Shown: in pieces, positions 12,001-21,700 of the stretch | Position numbering within the stretch: the stretch's first letter is position 1 | Layout: each line of letters opens with the position of its first letter | Assembly: GCA_030144725.1 (NCBI GenBank) | Contig: JASKMD010000028.1 | Coordinates: forward strand, 450,171 to 514,170 | DNA: 64,000 nucleotides | From: Haematococcus lacustris | Taxonomy: Eukaryota; Chlorophyta; Chlorophyceae; Chlamydomonadales; Haematococcaceae | Direction of reading: 5' to 3' | The notes under the pieces: generated by a model | Databases searched by the model: none | Seen by the model: the letters and a program-made list of their open reading frames with translations, nothing else | What the model was told of the DNA's origin: nothing | Program-made: the position numbers and the translations under genes

Positions 12001-12857
12001 GTGCTGCAGGGCACCTCAGCATCGCCCCAATGTGAATGACTGTCCTTGGTCACACCTTGGTCAACAGTAGTGCTCCACCAGACACCTCCGCCCAGTAGTT
12101 TACTTCCGTTGGTTTTGTCCCAGTACTTTGGAACCCAAGCAGTGCTCCAGGATAGAGCCTGGCACAGCCTGCCACAGGATCTGAGTCACCGGACTGCCAC
12201 ACCTCCTCCCGACCCTCTTCACTGACTCATTAACTGACTTACCCACCAACCAACCAGCCACCCCATCCCAATGGAAGCAGCTGGTGGCTGGTGGCCTGCA
12301 GGGAACGTGTTGTCTCCCCCCAACCAGGCCCTCCTGACCCAGCAGGGTGGCACACTGGCTTTTGATGGCCAGGAAGTCATCTTCAAGCATGTCGACTCCG
12401 GCATCCTGAAGTAAGTGCCCTTTGCTGCCCCTCCACCCCTCTACCCTCTGCCCAGTATCACCCAGTGCCTGCATTGCCGCTAGTGGCTATGGCATCATCA
12501 TCGTTGTGGCTGCAAGCACTGGTGGAACAAGCTGTGGCAGTAGTGCCCCTGCAAGCACACACCACTCATGCATGGGGCCATGACATACATACATCCATTA
12601 CCACAATTAACACCATGTGAAGTCAATAAAAAATCACACTACCCCCGGCCCCATCCATACTGGTGTTTCTCCATGTCTTAGAAACCATCATAGCTGGCAT
12701 GACTGTACAGCCTGATGTGACCTGTCCCTGACCCTGTCCATCACTGCTCACACGCTACATCTGCAGGTACACTGACACAGAGGCATTGCTCCGCGTGGTT
12801 CTGAACGCTGACATTGTGGCAGATGCCCAGGTGTTACCGGCCATCACAGATGTGTGA
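6078..12857 (+). CDS. Plastid AhpC/TSA-type (PRXL2-like) antioxidant-family protein, 285 aa, 10 exons
   Basis: Thioredoxin-fold protein of the AhpC/TSA antioxidant (PRXL2-like) family. Exons: 6078-6198, 6314-6372, 6496-6576, 7539-7616, 7981-8048, 8384-8489, 9037-9116, 9941-10005, 12302-12410 and 12767-12857; all borders are GT/AG and phases close to 286 codons including TGA. Residues 1-33 are Arg/Ser/Gln-rich with no acidic residue and end VRAV, a plausible chloroplast transit peptide and cleavage site. Family landmarks: VELLSLWQ, VMPFLTHFADL, VIAVGLGS, KLFADPSGAAYKALGFNPG, YAKLLPMLAGVGS, VVRGYIGDR, YQRPFELATLRLFNMVG, LLTQQGGTLAFDG, DSGILKYTD. At the usual peroxidatic position the protein has Ser (HFADLTSWEYAQ), and I see no cysteine in the mature part, so peroxidase activity is doubtful. 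Intron 3 holds a Fanzor remnant and intron 8 a CENP-B-type transposase remnant. Function beyond family membership is inferred. Confidence 0.9.
6785..7260 (-). pseudogene. Fanzor/TnpB-like C-terminal fragment in PRXL2-like intron 3
   Basis: Minus-strand remnant of a Fanzor-type nuclease. It retains the RuvC-III block GRDCNAALNMQRIGESRW followed by LELCWWP and KEYPGLGYKRL, then a Gln-rich tail and stop near 6770. Upstream, the segment equivalent to VVFVGSAGLGTRGG lies in another frame, so frameshifts separate the blocks. The catalytic DRD of RuvC-III reads GRD here. It is closest to the fragment at 31010-31484, sharing NLPELPAMG and GYKRL. It sits antisense inside the intron of an apparently intact host gene. 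Inactive by inspection. Confidence 0.8.
8664..8706. repeat. Short CCCTAA-like interstitial tract
   Basis: Intron 6 of the PRXL2-like gene contains a few AACCCTAACCC units with degenerate neighbours. It resembles TTAGGG-type telomere repeats but is only about 40 bp and imperfect. Confidence 0.5.
8918..8972. repeat. ATC/ACC triplet-rich simple repeat
   Basis: Imperfect (ATC)n/(ACC)n tract in PRXL2-like intron 6. It has no coding signal linked to the gene model. Confidence 0.7.
9428..9510. repeat. CAG-rich simple repeat
   Basis: A run of AGC/CAG triplets (eight in a row near 9450) in PRXL2-like intron 7. Such CAG/CTG runs recur through the window and generate Ala-, Gln- or Leu-rich spurious frames. 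Confidence 0.7.
10030..10110. repeat. 9-bp minisatellite (CAACTGTCA-type)
   Basis: Five or six tandem copies of a 9-mer (CAACTGTCA/CAACTGTCC) at the 5' end of PRXL2-like intron 8, just after exon 8. Intronic. Confidence 0.75.
10574..11401 (+). pseudogene. CENP-B/Psq-type (pogo/Tc5-like) transposase remnant in intron
   Basis: An ATG-started 158-codon ORF (10574-11050) has a Psq-like helix-turn-helix (IPAVAREHGVPYATLYRVIN, about residues 70-90), a basic linker, and the start of a CENP-B-type second helix-turn-helix ending PGKKWRQGFMR then TAA. Established families continue with a DDE core after this point; here it is missing. About 300 bp further, a short in-frame-looking tail (VAEAAKKAAKARKGSCK then stop, ending at 11401) resembles the basic C-terminus of such transposases, suggesting internal deletion. 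It lies in sense orientation in intron 8 of the PRXL2-like gene. I did not find terminal repeats. Confidence 0.7.
11402..12301. other. Remainder of PRXL2-like intron 8
   Basis: About 900 bp of intron between the transposase remnant and exon 9. I see no coding block or structured repeat that I can support. Confidence 0.5.
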
Positions 12858-13232
12858 GGTCCCGTTCACTCTCACTCGCTCACAGAGTGACACGCACAAC
12901 ACGCTTGACAACAGCAGCTGAGACATGGCTGTATTGATCTTGGGCCAGGGCGCTACTTTTCATTCGCCCACCCTGCCTGACCATGGCTTGCCTGGTGTGG
13001 CAGTGCAAGGACGACCTTGACTAGCAAAGCTTGTAGTATGTAAGGGTGGCAGGGAAGGAGAGGGAGGGTAAGCTGAGTGCCGTGTGTACAAGTAGGGGGG
13101 CAGGTTGCTGGTGAAGGTGAGGGGGAGTGCAGTGTGTTGAGTACGGTGAGAGGAGGGAGTGTGAGTTCGACGGTCCACCAGCATGTGAGGGATGAGGCTC
13201 ATCATGCTGTGTTCTCGGACACCTTGTATGGC
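12858..13232 (+). other. 3' flank/UTR of the PRXL2-like gene
   Basis: Non-coding stretch after the TGA. A TGTAA motif at 13039-13043 fits the polyadenylation signal usual in green algae, about 180 bp after the stop. No other gene is seen before the transposon at 13237. Confidence 0.45.
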
Positions 13233-13236
13233 TTTG

Positions 13237-15767
13237 GGCCACCCCGGCCATTGGCCATGCCAATCCGTGACAGGCCTGCCGCTCGCACCACGCCCTAGTG
13301 GAGGGTAGCGTAGGCTATCGCGGTAACTCACGCGCGCTAAAACTCGCGTTTCAGACTGAAGCCTTGTCCCAGTACCAGTCACTCCGCCCGCCACCAGGTC
13401 GAAAACTGAGATAGCGCAAACAAGCAGCGACCCACCTACAAGAGCAGGGTGGCGAGGCGCTCCGTGGCGTCCGTAGCAAAGTTCGCACCATGGAGGCAGC
13501 CTCAGTACTGCGGAGTAGGCCATCGCAGTGCGCCATGCTACCGAGCCATGTCATTACACCACGAGACGCCACGCTTAGCTGAAGTTGTGCAATTTGGGTG
13601 CATGGCACTGTTAATTTTTTGGCTATTGGCTCAATCGGCTTTATCGGCTCAGTTCGTGCTATTCTGGCTCAGTTGGTGCTGCTGTTTTCAATCGAAAGTG
13701 CTTGGCCTTACATTTGATCTGCCTCGTCAACCCCCACTTCAGCCAACTGATCCTCCTCCATCTCTTGCTCCCACCTCAGATGTTCTAGGATGTCAGCCCT
13801 AAGCAATGGCTTCTTCTGCGTCAACCTCTTGCCCTTCCAGCCCAAGCACTCCCGTGCATACTCCTTCAACAGATGCACATTCAAGGTCATGTGGGCGCTT
13901 GCAATGTGTGGTGCCCGTGCATGCAGAAGCCTCAAGCACTCAGCATCTTCCATCTTGTCACTTGCCAGTGTCACACGTCCAAACATGGGTATGCTGCTCA
14001 GGGTAGATGCTCCATGACACATGCACTGCTGTGGCTTGCTGCCCATGTGCCTCACACACGCACATGCAGTCTCAGACCACATGGGCGCAACCCCATCTGC
14101 AGGGAAGAACATTGCATGCATGGCCCGTGACCCAGTGATGGTGCGAAGCAGCCTGTGGGCATCAGGGTCAAGCTCAGCACACTTCTCAACTTCCTCATCC
14201 TTCAGCACCAAACACCACCGCCGCTGCACGCTCCCCCTAGTCTGATGCGCAACACTGGCTGCTAGTTGTGCAGCTGGCACCACACACTCTACATTATGCA
14301 CACCTGCCAACTGCTGAGCCTTGCACTCTGCACTGAGATCTGGGTGATCAGCCAAGACTCTGGCTGCCATGTTGTGCTTGAATACCCCACCCTCAGAGTC
14401 ATGGCGGCCCTTGAAATGAGATGTGGCTCCATACGACCACCACACTGACACCCTGTACCTCATGGCCATGCGCCGGTGCAGCTGCAATGCCGGTGTGCCC
14501 TTGAACTGGGCTGCGCACCCATCTGACCACATGCACAACTGCTTCATGACCATGCACCGCTCACTCTGTAAATAATCAAGCACTTGATGCAAAGCTGCCT
14601 GTGTCACAGCTGCTGACTGATCCTTCCCATCTGTCAATATGTACACAGTCTCCTCCCGGTACTCATCTCTGTCATTCCTAAAGCACTCCCTAAAGCACCT
14701 AAAGCACTCCCCCGAGCACCATTGGCCTTGATGGCCTTAATGCGTTTGCTGTGGCAACCCGTAAGGTAGCTGGCTGAGGCTGGGCAGATCAGGGGTAGGT
14801 TAGGAGGTGGTGGTGACAGTGGTGGTGGTGGCGGTGGTGGCGGTTGAGATTAGGAGCTCCTGCAACAACCGCAAGCCATTGCACCAGGTAAATAACTTCA
14901 TGGCAACTTATGCTATTCCTACACTGAGAGATGCACCAGGGACGAGACATCATACTTCATGTAACGTTAGGATCACATGCAATAAAGCAAGCTTCGTGTA
15001 GCCTTGACGGCTTGACATGTCTGTCCTTACCTCCAGTTCAGTCGTACTTCTAGGCTGTAGGACCATTTGGTCCCAAGGCTTCCATAGAAATAGGACTAGG
15101 TGCGCGCCTACGCAAAGGAAACAACGTCGGGTTCATTGAGCCGGGAGGAATTAGTATCGCCGGCTGTACTTGCCCTTAGAGCGTCAGGAGTCCACCACGT
15201 CATTGCGAAGCACCTCCACAATGCACTTGCGCTGCGCGATGTTGAGAGAGCGGCCGGCTGATCGGCTGTCGGGCTTATTTCGTTTACAAGGAAGCTGGCA
15301 TGATGGGCGTGTAGCAGACTAAGCTGTCATCGCATGCCGCACGGTGCTACGCCAATTGCACACGTCCCGGCTCCGGGACATCCATGACAAGGTTGTGTAA
15401 ATGACTTTATCAGAGTCCACGCACGGTGCTGCTGACACCTCAGTGAGATGCTCTGCTTGCTTAGAGGGAGGGTTAGGCAGGTGTCAGGAAGGGCCCGGGC
15501 CATGAGGGGTCCCGACCCAACCCAGGGAATCTTGCGCTTCGACCTGCGACCCACGTACGGTGGCACCCCGTTGAGCCCCAGGCTGCAGCGAGCGACCATG
15601 TTCACAGTCCGCGGGAATGGCGGGCGGTGTACTGGGACAAGGCTTCAGTCTGAAACGCGAGATTTAGCGCGCGTGAGTTACCGCGATAGCCTTCGCTACC
15701 CTCCACTAGGGCGTGGTGCGAGCGGCAGGCCTGTCACGGATTGGCATGGCCAATGGCCGGGGTGGCC
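13237..15767. mobile_element. DNA transposon with about 135-bp terminal inverted repeats and TTTG target duplication
   Basis: The sequence from 13237 (GGCCACCCCGGCCATTGGCC...) reappears inverted, ending at 15767, with near-identity over about 135 bp (13237-13371 against 15630-15767; a few substitutions). Directly outside, both ends carry TTTG (13233-13236 and 15768-15771), as expected for a 4-bp target-site duplication. The 2.53-kb element contains a minus-strand transposase-like ORF. Intact ends and target duplication point to a fairly recent insertion. I cannot assign it to a named superfamily. Confidence 0.8.
13708..14646 (-). CDS. Putative DDE/RNase H-fold transposase of unassigned family (partial)
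   Basis: 312-codon ORF inside the TTTG-flanked element. Visible blocks: YILTDGKDQS near the N-terminus, MWSDGCAAQFKG about 40 residues on, TSHFKGRHDSEGGVFKH about 80 residues in, and an acidic C-terminus (EMEEDQLAEVGVDEADQM). The spacing of Asp residues in LTDG, SDGCAAQFK and the HDSEGG block resembles RNase H-like transposases that carry an SDG-x-x-QFK motif; this is inference from pattern, not an identified family. The frame stays open upstream of 14646 (DRDEYREETV), so the listed start (GTG) is not the true N-terminus. Upstream, a tandem duplication of a GAGTGCTTTAGG unit may have shifted the frame. Probably once encoded by several exons. Confidence 0.55.
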   Translation of the reverse strand: MYILTDGKDQSAAVTQAALHQVLDYLQSERCMVMKQLCMWSDGCAAQFKGTPALQLHRRMAMRYRVSVWWSYGATSHFKGRHDSEGGVFKHNMAARVLADHPDLSAECKAQQLAGVHNVECVVPAAQLAASVAHQTRGSVQRRWCLVLKDEEVEKCAELDPDAHRLLRTITGSRAMHAMFFPADGVAPMWSETACACVRHMGSKPQQCMCHGASTLSSIPMFGRVTLASDKMEDAECLRLLHARAPHIASAHMTLNVHLLKEYARECLGWKGKRLTQKKPLLRADILEHLRWEQEMEEDQLAEVGVDEADQM

Positions 15768-15984
15768 TTTGGTGGCGTAATGTATGAAGCCAGGCACGTG
15801 GATGATGGGAGCACCGCTCCCCAACCTGGTTGAACATGTCAGACCATGGCCCTGTTCGCACTCGATTCGTTTTTCGATATTCGATGTCGTTGACGGTTGA
15901 CTGGCTAACTGCTTCTTTTTTTTTTTGCGCTGGCATCGCTGATGGGCGGCTACTAGTTTAAGGAGCAACCTGAATTGGGACGCA

Positions 15985-16918
15985 GTAGCCCAACAGCTAG
16001 AGGATGAGGATGAGGATTGGGAGCGTCTGCGCGAAGATGAAATTGCTGATGATGACCGACGACGTCGCGAATACGAAGACCTCATGGTCATGGCTGTGCT
16101 TATGCAAAGGCGCCCACCAATGCGGTAGGATGCTGCAGCCACATGTCCGACATGTTGTCTCCGCCTGCTTGTCCTTACATTCGCCGCATCACCTCATCGC
16201 CCAACGCAGAAGGCGTTGGACTGTCAGGCCCCGGTCCTTGCCATTCTACAGCACAGTGCTCATGGCAAATGACATCGACGGCCAGCGTCTCGTCGATGAC
16301 GATGAGTATGTCCGGCTGTTCCGGATGGGGCGAGGCACATTCGACTGGCTCAAGTCTCAGCTCGAACCCCACATCGGGACTCGAGAGCTCTGTGCTGGTC
16401 AACGCTTGGCACTCGCGCTCAGGTATCTTGCCTCCGGTGCTTCAATGCGGGTTGTAGCCGCCGACATGGGCCGGGGCCACGCCACAGTACACGAGGCTGT
16501 GCATGAAGTGTGCGCTGCCATCGTCAATGAGTTGCACGGGATGATACATATGCCCACCACTGTGGAAGAACTCACTCTCAGTGCCTCAGCATTCATGACT
16601 GCGGGCGATGGTCTACCACAATGCTTTGCTGCTGTGGATGGCACACACGTTGCTGTCAAGGACCTTGGTTTACGGGCATTGTACAATCGGAAGGGGTTCT
16701 GTTCATTCAATGTGCAGGCTGTGTGCAATGGTGAAGGGCTGTGGATTGCCGTGGAAGTTGTTGTGCAGGAGCATGAGGCTGATGAGGGTGATGAGGAGGT
16801 TGTGCGTGGGTTGATGTTACCAGGAACCCTTGGTACGGTGCATCCACCACCTCTACTAGGGAGGCGTGCTCATGGGGTTGCTGTACGCGAGGCTGTGGTT
16901 CAGCAACTGGCTGTGTAA
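15985..16918 (+). pseudogene. PIF/Harbinger transposase (DDE_Tnp_4 type), degenerate
   Basis: Two-part coding region. An acidic N-terminal block (DEDEDWERLREDE..., about 15985-16126) ends at a GT donor near 16127, and the main block follows after about 16190 to the stop at 16918. Family hallmarks: FRMGRGTFDWL, a helix-turn-helix (LALRYLASGASMRVVAADMGRGHATVHEAV), CFAAVDGTHV with the first catalytic Asp, and YNRKGFCSFNVQAVC. The second catalytic Asp expected right after QAVC is Asn (VCNGEG), and the GS-x-HD block that should follow is absent, replaced by unrelated acidic sequence. The protein is therefore predicted inactive although the element ends look fresh. Confidence 0.75.
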
Positions 16919-17358
16919 TGTAACTCATGGTATTGACCCTACTACCCTGGCATGGTAGGAGCTTTGGCCTATATGTGAACAAATGGGAGACATTGGCATT
17001 GTTGGCAAGGCACACAAAGACAGTGGTGACAGGCAGTGGATTGGCATGGTGAAATGATGGGGAGGCATGGTGAAATGATGTTGGCGATGCCTGCGTCCGA
17101 TTCTGCGGGGCCTGCAACATCGGAAACAGCTGGGCGGGCTGCAGCTGCGTTGGCACGGCTTGCTGCGCCTGGGGCTGAAAGGCTTGCATAGGCTGGCCCT
17201 GCCGTGCCAGCATCGGCGACGTTTGCATCTGAGCTCGCGCCTGTAAGAGGAGACGCAGCTGGGCCTGCAACTGTGGCAGGTTGGGCTGCTGCATTTGTCG
17301 CAGCGGACTTCCCTGTACGGCTACCCTGCTCAAAAGATTCCTTCACCTGACCCAACGG

Positions 17359-17432
17359 CCCGTCATTCTACATCATTCTAACCTCGGTTCAAACGCGGCG
17401 GAAAGGAGGCTAGAATGATTTAGAATGACGGG
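17359..17432. repeat. 22-bp perfect-but-one inverted repeat (hairpin) inside the Harbinger element
   Basis: Arms 17359-17380 and 17411-17432 are inverted copies (TAGAATGATNTAGAATGACGGG) separated by 30 bp, with one mismatch. Each arm also contains an internal direct repeat TAGAATGA. Possible subterminal transposase-binding site. Confidence 0.7.
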
Positions 17433-17651
17433 CGGGTACTTTCGTTAAAGTGCAAGAACCGACGAAACCGACCGCCCCTCGCCGTCTCCTTTGGGGCTGC
17501 TGAGCAGCGCCCCTGACTGCAGTGGATGCGTAATCTAATCGTGCAAGGGCACAACGAGCAGGGACGCGGCCAGTGGCCCTAAACGCGATAAAGTGCGTCG
17601 GTTAGGCGAGAAAAACGAAAAACGAAAAACGAATCAAGTGCGAACAGGGCC

Positions 17652-17958
17652 CATATTACCCACTTTAGCATAAGTGTGACCGACCCACGTGACTCACATT
17701 GCCAATCTGCGTTCACGTGGAATGCTTGCTGAGATAGCGTTTTAGCGCGGCTCGTCCCGCAGAAGTTTGGTACGTAACACGGGCCTCTAATCTCAAGCCG
17801 AATACATCGCTGCAGGCCGCTACCTCACATCACTACGTATGCCTGTTACGCGACCGAACCTAGCTACGTTGTAAGTAGGCGCACGTCGCCATCATTCGCT
17901 CTCCGCAGCTTTGCGACATGTGAGCCACGCCCTGGCACTATCGCGTGTGCCATCGTTA
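17652..17958. other. Gap between Harbinger element and GLR copy 1
   Basis: About 300 bp with no coding block. The homology between the two GLR arms starts only near 17955, so any promoter of GLR copy 1 here is not shared with copy 2. Confidence 0.4.
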
Positions 17959-18715
17959 ATGTTCTTGACCATTTGTGGCATCTCTCTGTGGGTGCAGCCT
18001 CGCACTTCTGTTGCTGGGCCACCACTGGCGGGCTTCGGTCAGTGCTCACTTGACGGGCAACGAACCAATTGAGACGAAACCATTGCGCGTTGTGTGCATC
18101 GGCCCCTACGAGGTCAGTCGCCAGTTGCGACTCGACGCACACCTGTTGCCAGGCTCCATTTACTGCTGTCTAGCACGTGTGTCTATAACCAACTTCCCTC
18201 GCCTGCTCATCCTCCATGTTCGCAGCCGATCGTGATGTGCGACCCAGCAGGCCCCCAGGAGTCGTACACGGGTGAACGCCACAGCTGGACAGCTGCAGCA
18301 CGAGCCAGCAGCATTTCAGGGCCTCCGTGCAGCTGGCCCTGCACACCCTTCCCTCAACCCCTGCAGGCTATGAGGTGGAGCTGTTCCGCAAGAGCGCCGC
18401 CTACCTGGCCAGCCAAGGGCACACAGAGTGGCTGCCTGAGGCCTATGTCTTCAACTGCTCTGTGGGTGGGCCGAGGCTGCATGCAGCCCTGGCAGCTCAC
18501 CTGTCTGCAGCCGCTAGCCCCTGCCTGGCCACGGTGTCAGCAGCTGCACCCTGCCTGGAGTATCAATCATTGCAGCTGTTGGTTGTGGTGTGCTGGCAGC
18601 CTGGGGTCAGTAGGAGGGGCCTGAGGCTGGGCTGGCTGGCTGCTGTGCGTCACGTGGCCACTGGGCTCAGGGGCAGAGGGGGCAGCACCTGGCCAGGGCA
18701 CTGGATGCTGCAGCC

Positions 18716-18753
<38 letters not shown>

Positions 18754-21700
18754 GGTGGTGTTACTCGTGTCAGTGCTGGTACTGCTGCTGCTGCTGTTCA
18801 CAGGACTGGGACTACATCATGGCAGACCTGCTGCTGCCGGCCCCACAGAGGACCTGTGACATGGCGTTCCAGGGCATGTCCGCCACCAGCGAGCGCATAG
18901 CAGCAGGTGACAGCCCTGCCCTGCGGCCCACCGGCTGCCCTCCCACTCCTGCCTGCTGCAGTCTGGGTCAGAGCTGATGGCGTACACCCGGCACACAACA
19001 CCAGCAGCAGCAGCAGCACCTCCACATGGGGTCAGCAGTCAGGCGCAGGCGCCTTAACAGGCAACCCCCTGTGCCACCCTAGCAGCCCTAGCAGCTGCAG
19101 CCCCTCCCCTTCCAGCTCAGCTGTCATGGTGCAAGGAGGGTCAGATGCGGCTGGCTGAGCGACCCAGGCCTCCTAGCTGGTGTCGGTGCTGGTGGCAGCA
19201 TCAGGGGCCCAGCCGCATGCTGTGCTGTGCGCAGGCTACCAGTTCTCAGGGCCCGACTACGCGTCAGGCAGGGAGATCATGGTGTTCATGTCCCTCAAGC
19301 CCGACATGTGGCTGTTCCTGCGCCCCTTCTCAAGCACTGTGTGAGAGGGAGGGGCTGAGGGGCGAGGGGACACGGGCTGTGTGGGGTGCACTGGCAGCAG
19401 CGCCCAACCACTGCTGCAGCGCACTCTGACCACGCTGCAGCACTGTATCAGCATTGGGAGTGTGTTGACCAGGTGGTCACAATGAGTGTGGCACAGTTTC
19501 CCCTGCGGCTGCCCCTGCTGCTGCTGCTGCTGCTGTTCACAATTTGCTGTTGCGGGTGCTTCTGGTGCTTGGGCTCACCATCTGGTGGTGCTGCTGCTGC
19601 TGCCCACCAGGTGGCTGCTCATGTTCGCCACCTCGGCATTTGTTGGCATCTGTGTTCTGCTGACAGAGGTGGGTGTGGCATGTGGGCGCCTTTCCTGCAT
19701 TGCCTGCCTAGGCACTTATACTGCTTCTCTAATCTGCTACCGTTCTACTGCTTACCAGGAGGTGCCAGCAGCACAGCACTGCCACTCTGCTGCCTGCAGG
19801 TGCCCTTGCGTCGCATCATCCGCCAGCCTGGCCCAGCTTTAGAGAAGTACTGCAACCTGCAGTGGGCTTCCACAGCCATGCTGCTGCAGGTGGGCTGGGT
19901 CGTGTTGCCTGGCACTGTTGCCTAACCAGGTGGCCGGCCTGAACAGGCAACCCAAGTCATCTCACCTACATGGGGTCATGGGGTCGGGAAAGATGAGCCT
20001 GCCTGTACATAAGAACAGGAGCTCAGGGGTCAGGGATTCTGGGCAGGTGAGTGCTAACGGCAAAGCAAACTTGACGGCTCACGTACAATCAGCAGTGTCG
20101 GGGTGCAGTTGTCAAGAAGGTTGTACTTCAGGTCCAGTGGCTGGAGGAGGAGGAGGGAGGGTGGTGTGTCTGCCTGCCTGCTGGGAGGGGTGGTGGGCTG
20201 AGGTGGTCTGGTCTATCCCAGCCGTCCCTGTGTTGCTGCCTTGCTGCCCGCAGGCCCTGCAGCAGTTCAACGCTAGGTCCACGGGCGCCCGCATCATCAT
20301 CTTGGGGTGAGCGCTGCCACGCGGCCAGACAGGGCCCAGCTCCTCGCCAGCTGGCCAACTGCCAGCAGCCTGTGGCCCAGTCAGGCAGGCAGCAGGCTGG
20401 TCAGGTGTGGACAGCTGCTATGCAGGTGAAGAGGCAGACAACAGCAGGTGATGCTAATGGCGGGTGCCTAGCTGCTAACTGTGCCTGCCTGCCTGCCTGG
20501 CTGCTCAGGTACGCGTTCATGATCCTGATCCTGATCAACATGTAAGTGGCACGTGCTAGTCAGCTTCCCCTGCTGGGCCTTTGCTGCAGCCGCTTCCTCA
20601 TCCAGGTTGAGCTACACCACGATGCGATGAAGATGTGCACTTGCACCTGCACCTGAGTGCTGCACCAGCTGCACCAGCTGCCCCACAGCCTGACCCTGCC
20701 ACCAGGGCTGGGCACCCAGTGAGGCCTCACCCGCTGGAGCCTGCTGCTGGTTAAACGCTGCTGCTGCTGCCTTTCTTGCCCCCTGCCCTGCCCCTGCAGC
20801 TACATTGCAGTGCTGGCCTCACAGCTGACAGTGAACAGCATCAACACGTGAGTCCCACCCTTTCAAGGAGGCCATGTCCTGCCTGGCCAGCTGCACCTGC
20901 TTGTCTGCACACCACACCTTACACACCCAACACCTGAACCCACCTGCCGTCCTGCCCTGCTGCACAGCCCTGGTCAGCATAGCCCTTGGCCCAGTGCCCT
21001 GAGCACACCTCATGCTCGCTAGCACCTATCTCCTGGCTCAGAGCTACTTCTCAGGCTGCTTGTTCAACCACTGCATACTTTGCCGCCCAGCCCTACTACA
21101 GGCCTGCTTGCCATCAACCTGTGTGATGCATGCGCAGAAATATCAACGGCATCTCTGACCTGGTCAACAAGCCAGTGGGCATCTTTGTGGTGGGTGGGCA
21201 GGTGGTAGGGCAACTTGGCTGACTGGGGCAGCCCCAGGTTGATGCAAGGCATAGCGGTGCTCGGGATACCCCACTGGGCCTGAAGCACGGCCGAGGGCTG
21301 CTCACTGCCTCCTGCTGCAACTGCTTCACAGTGTGTGGCCACAGCCAGGCACATGCCTGACTGCTCCCCTCCTTCGTTTACTTCCCTCATTTGTCTACCA
21401 GCTGCTCCTTACCCCGCGTATCTTTGTCATCCAACAGCTCTCCATACTTAAGGTGTATGCGGAGTACATCATCATGTGATGTTTGGTGATCAGTAGGTTA
21501 CGACAACTTGCAAGTATGGCTTGCACGTTGGGAATTGCAAGTCGCGAGTCAAATGACCACACCCGCAACTTGCGCGAACTCACTACGTGAATGCATCTGA
21601 GCGCGTGCAAAGCCATTTCGATGGTCAAAACTTCGCATATTTGCCGGGCTGCGGGGTACGCTGCAACTTATAGCGTTCAGCTCCGGGCAGGCTTTGTTGG

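Larger units (their letters stand above)
15848..17651. mobile_element. PIF/Harbinger DNA transposon with 3-bp CAT target duplication
   Basis: The left end starts GGCCCTGTTCGCACTCGATT at 15848; the right end is its inverted copy finishing at 17651 (one mismatch within about 29 bp). CAT flanks both ends (15845-15847 and 17652-17654), matching the 3-bp duplications made by PIF/Harbinger transposases. It is 1.8 kb long and contains a transposase on plus. A minus-strand Ala/Gln-rich frame at 16969-17355 could be the degenerate second (Myb/SANT-like) protein of such elements, but I see no Myb motif. Confidence 0.8.

Noticed and set aside
16707..17333. Minus-strand Gln/Pro-rich 208-codon frame in the Harbinger element
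   Set aside because: Overlaps the transposase on the opposite strand and shows no Myb/SANT or other motif; not strong enough to call as a gene.
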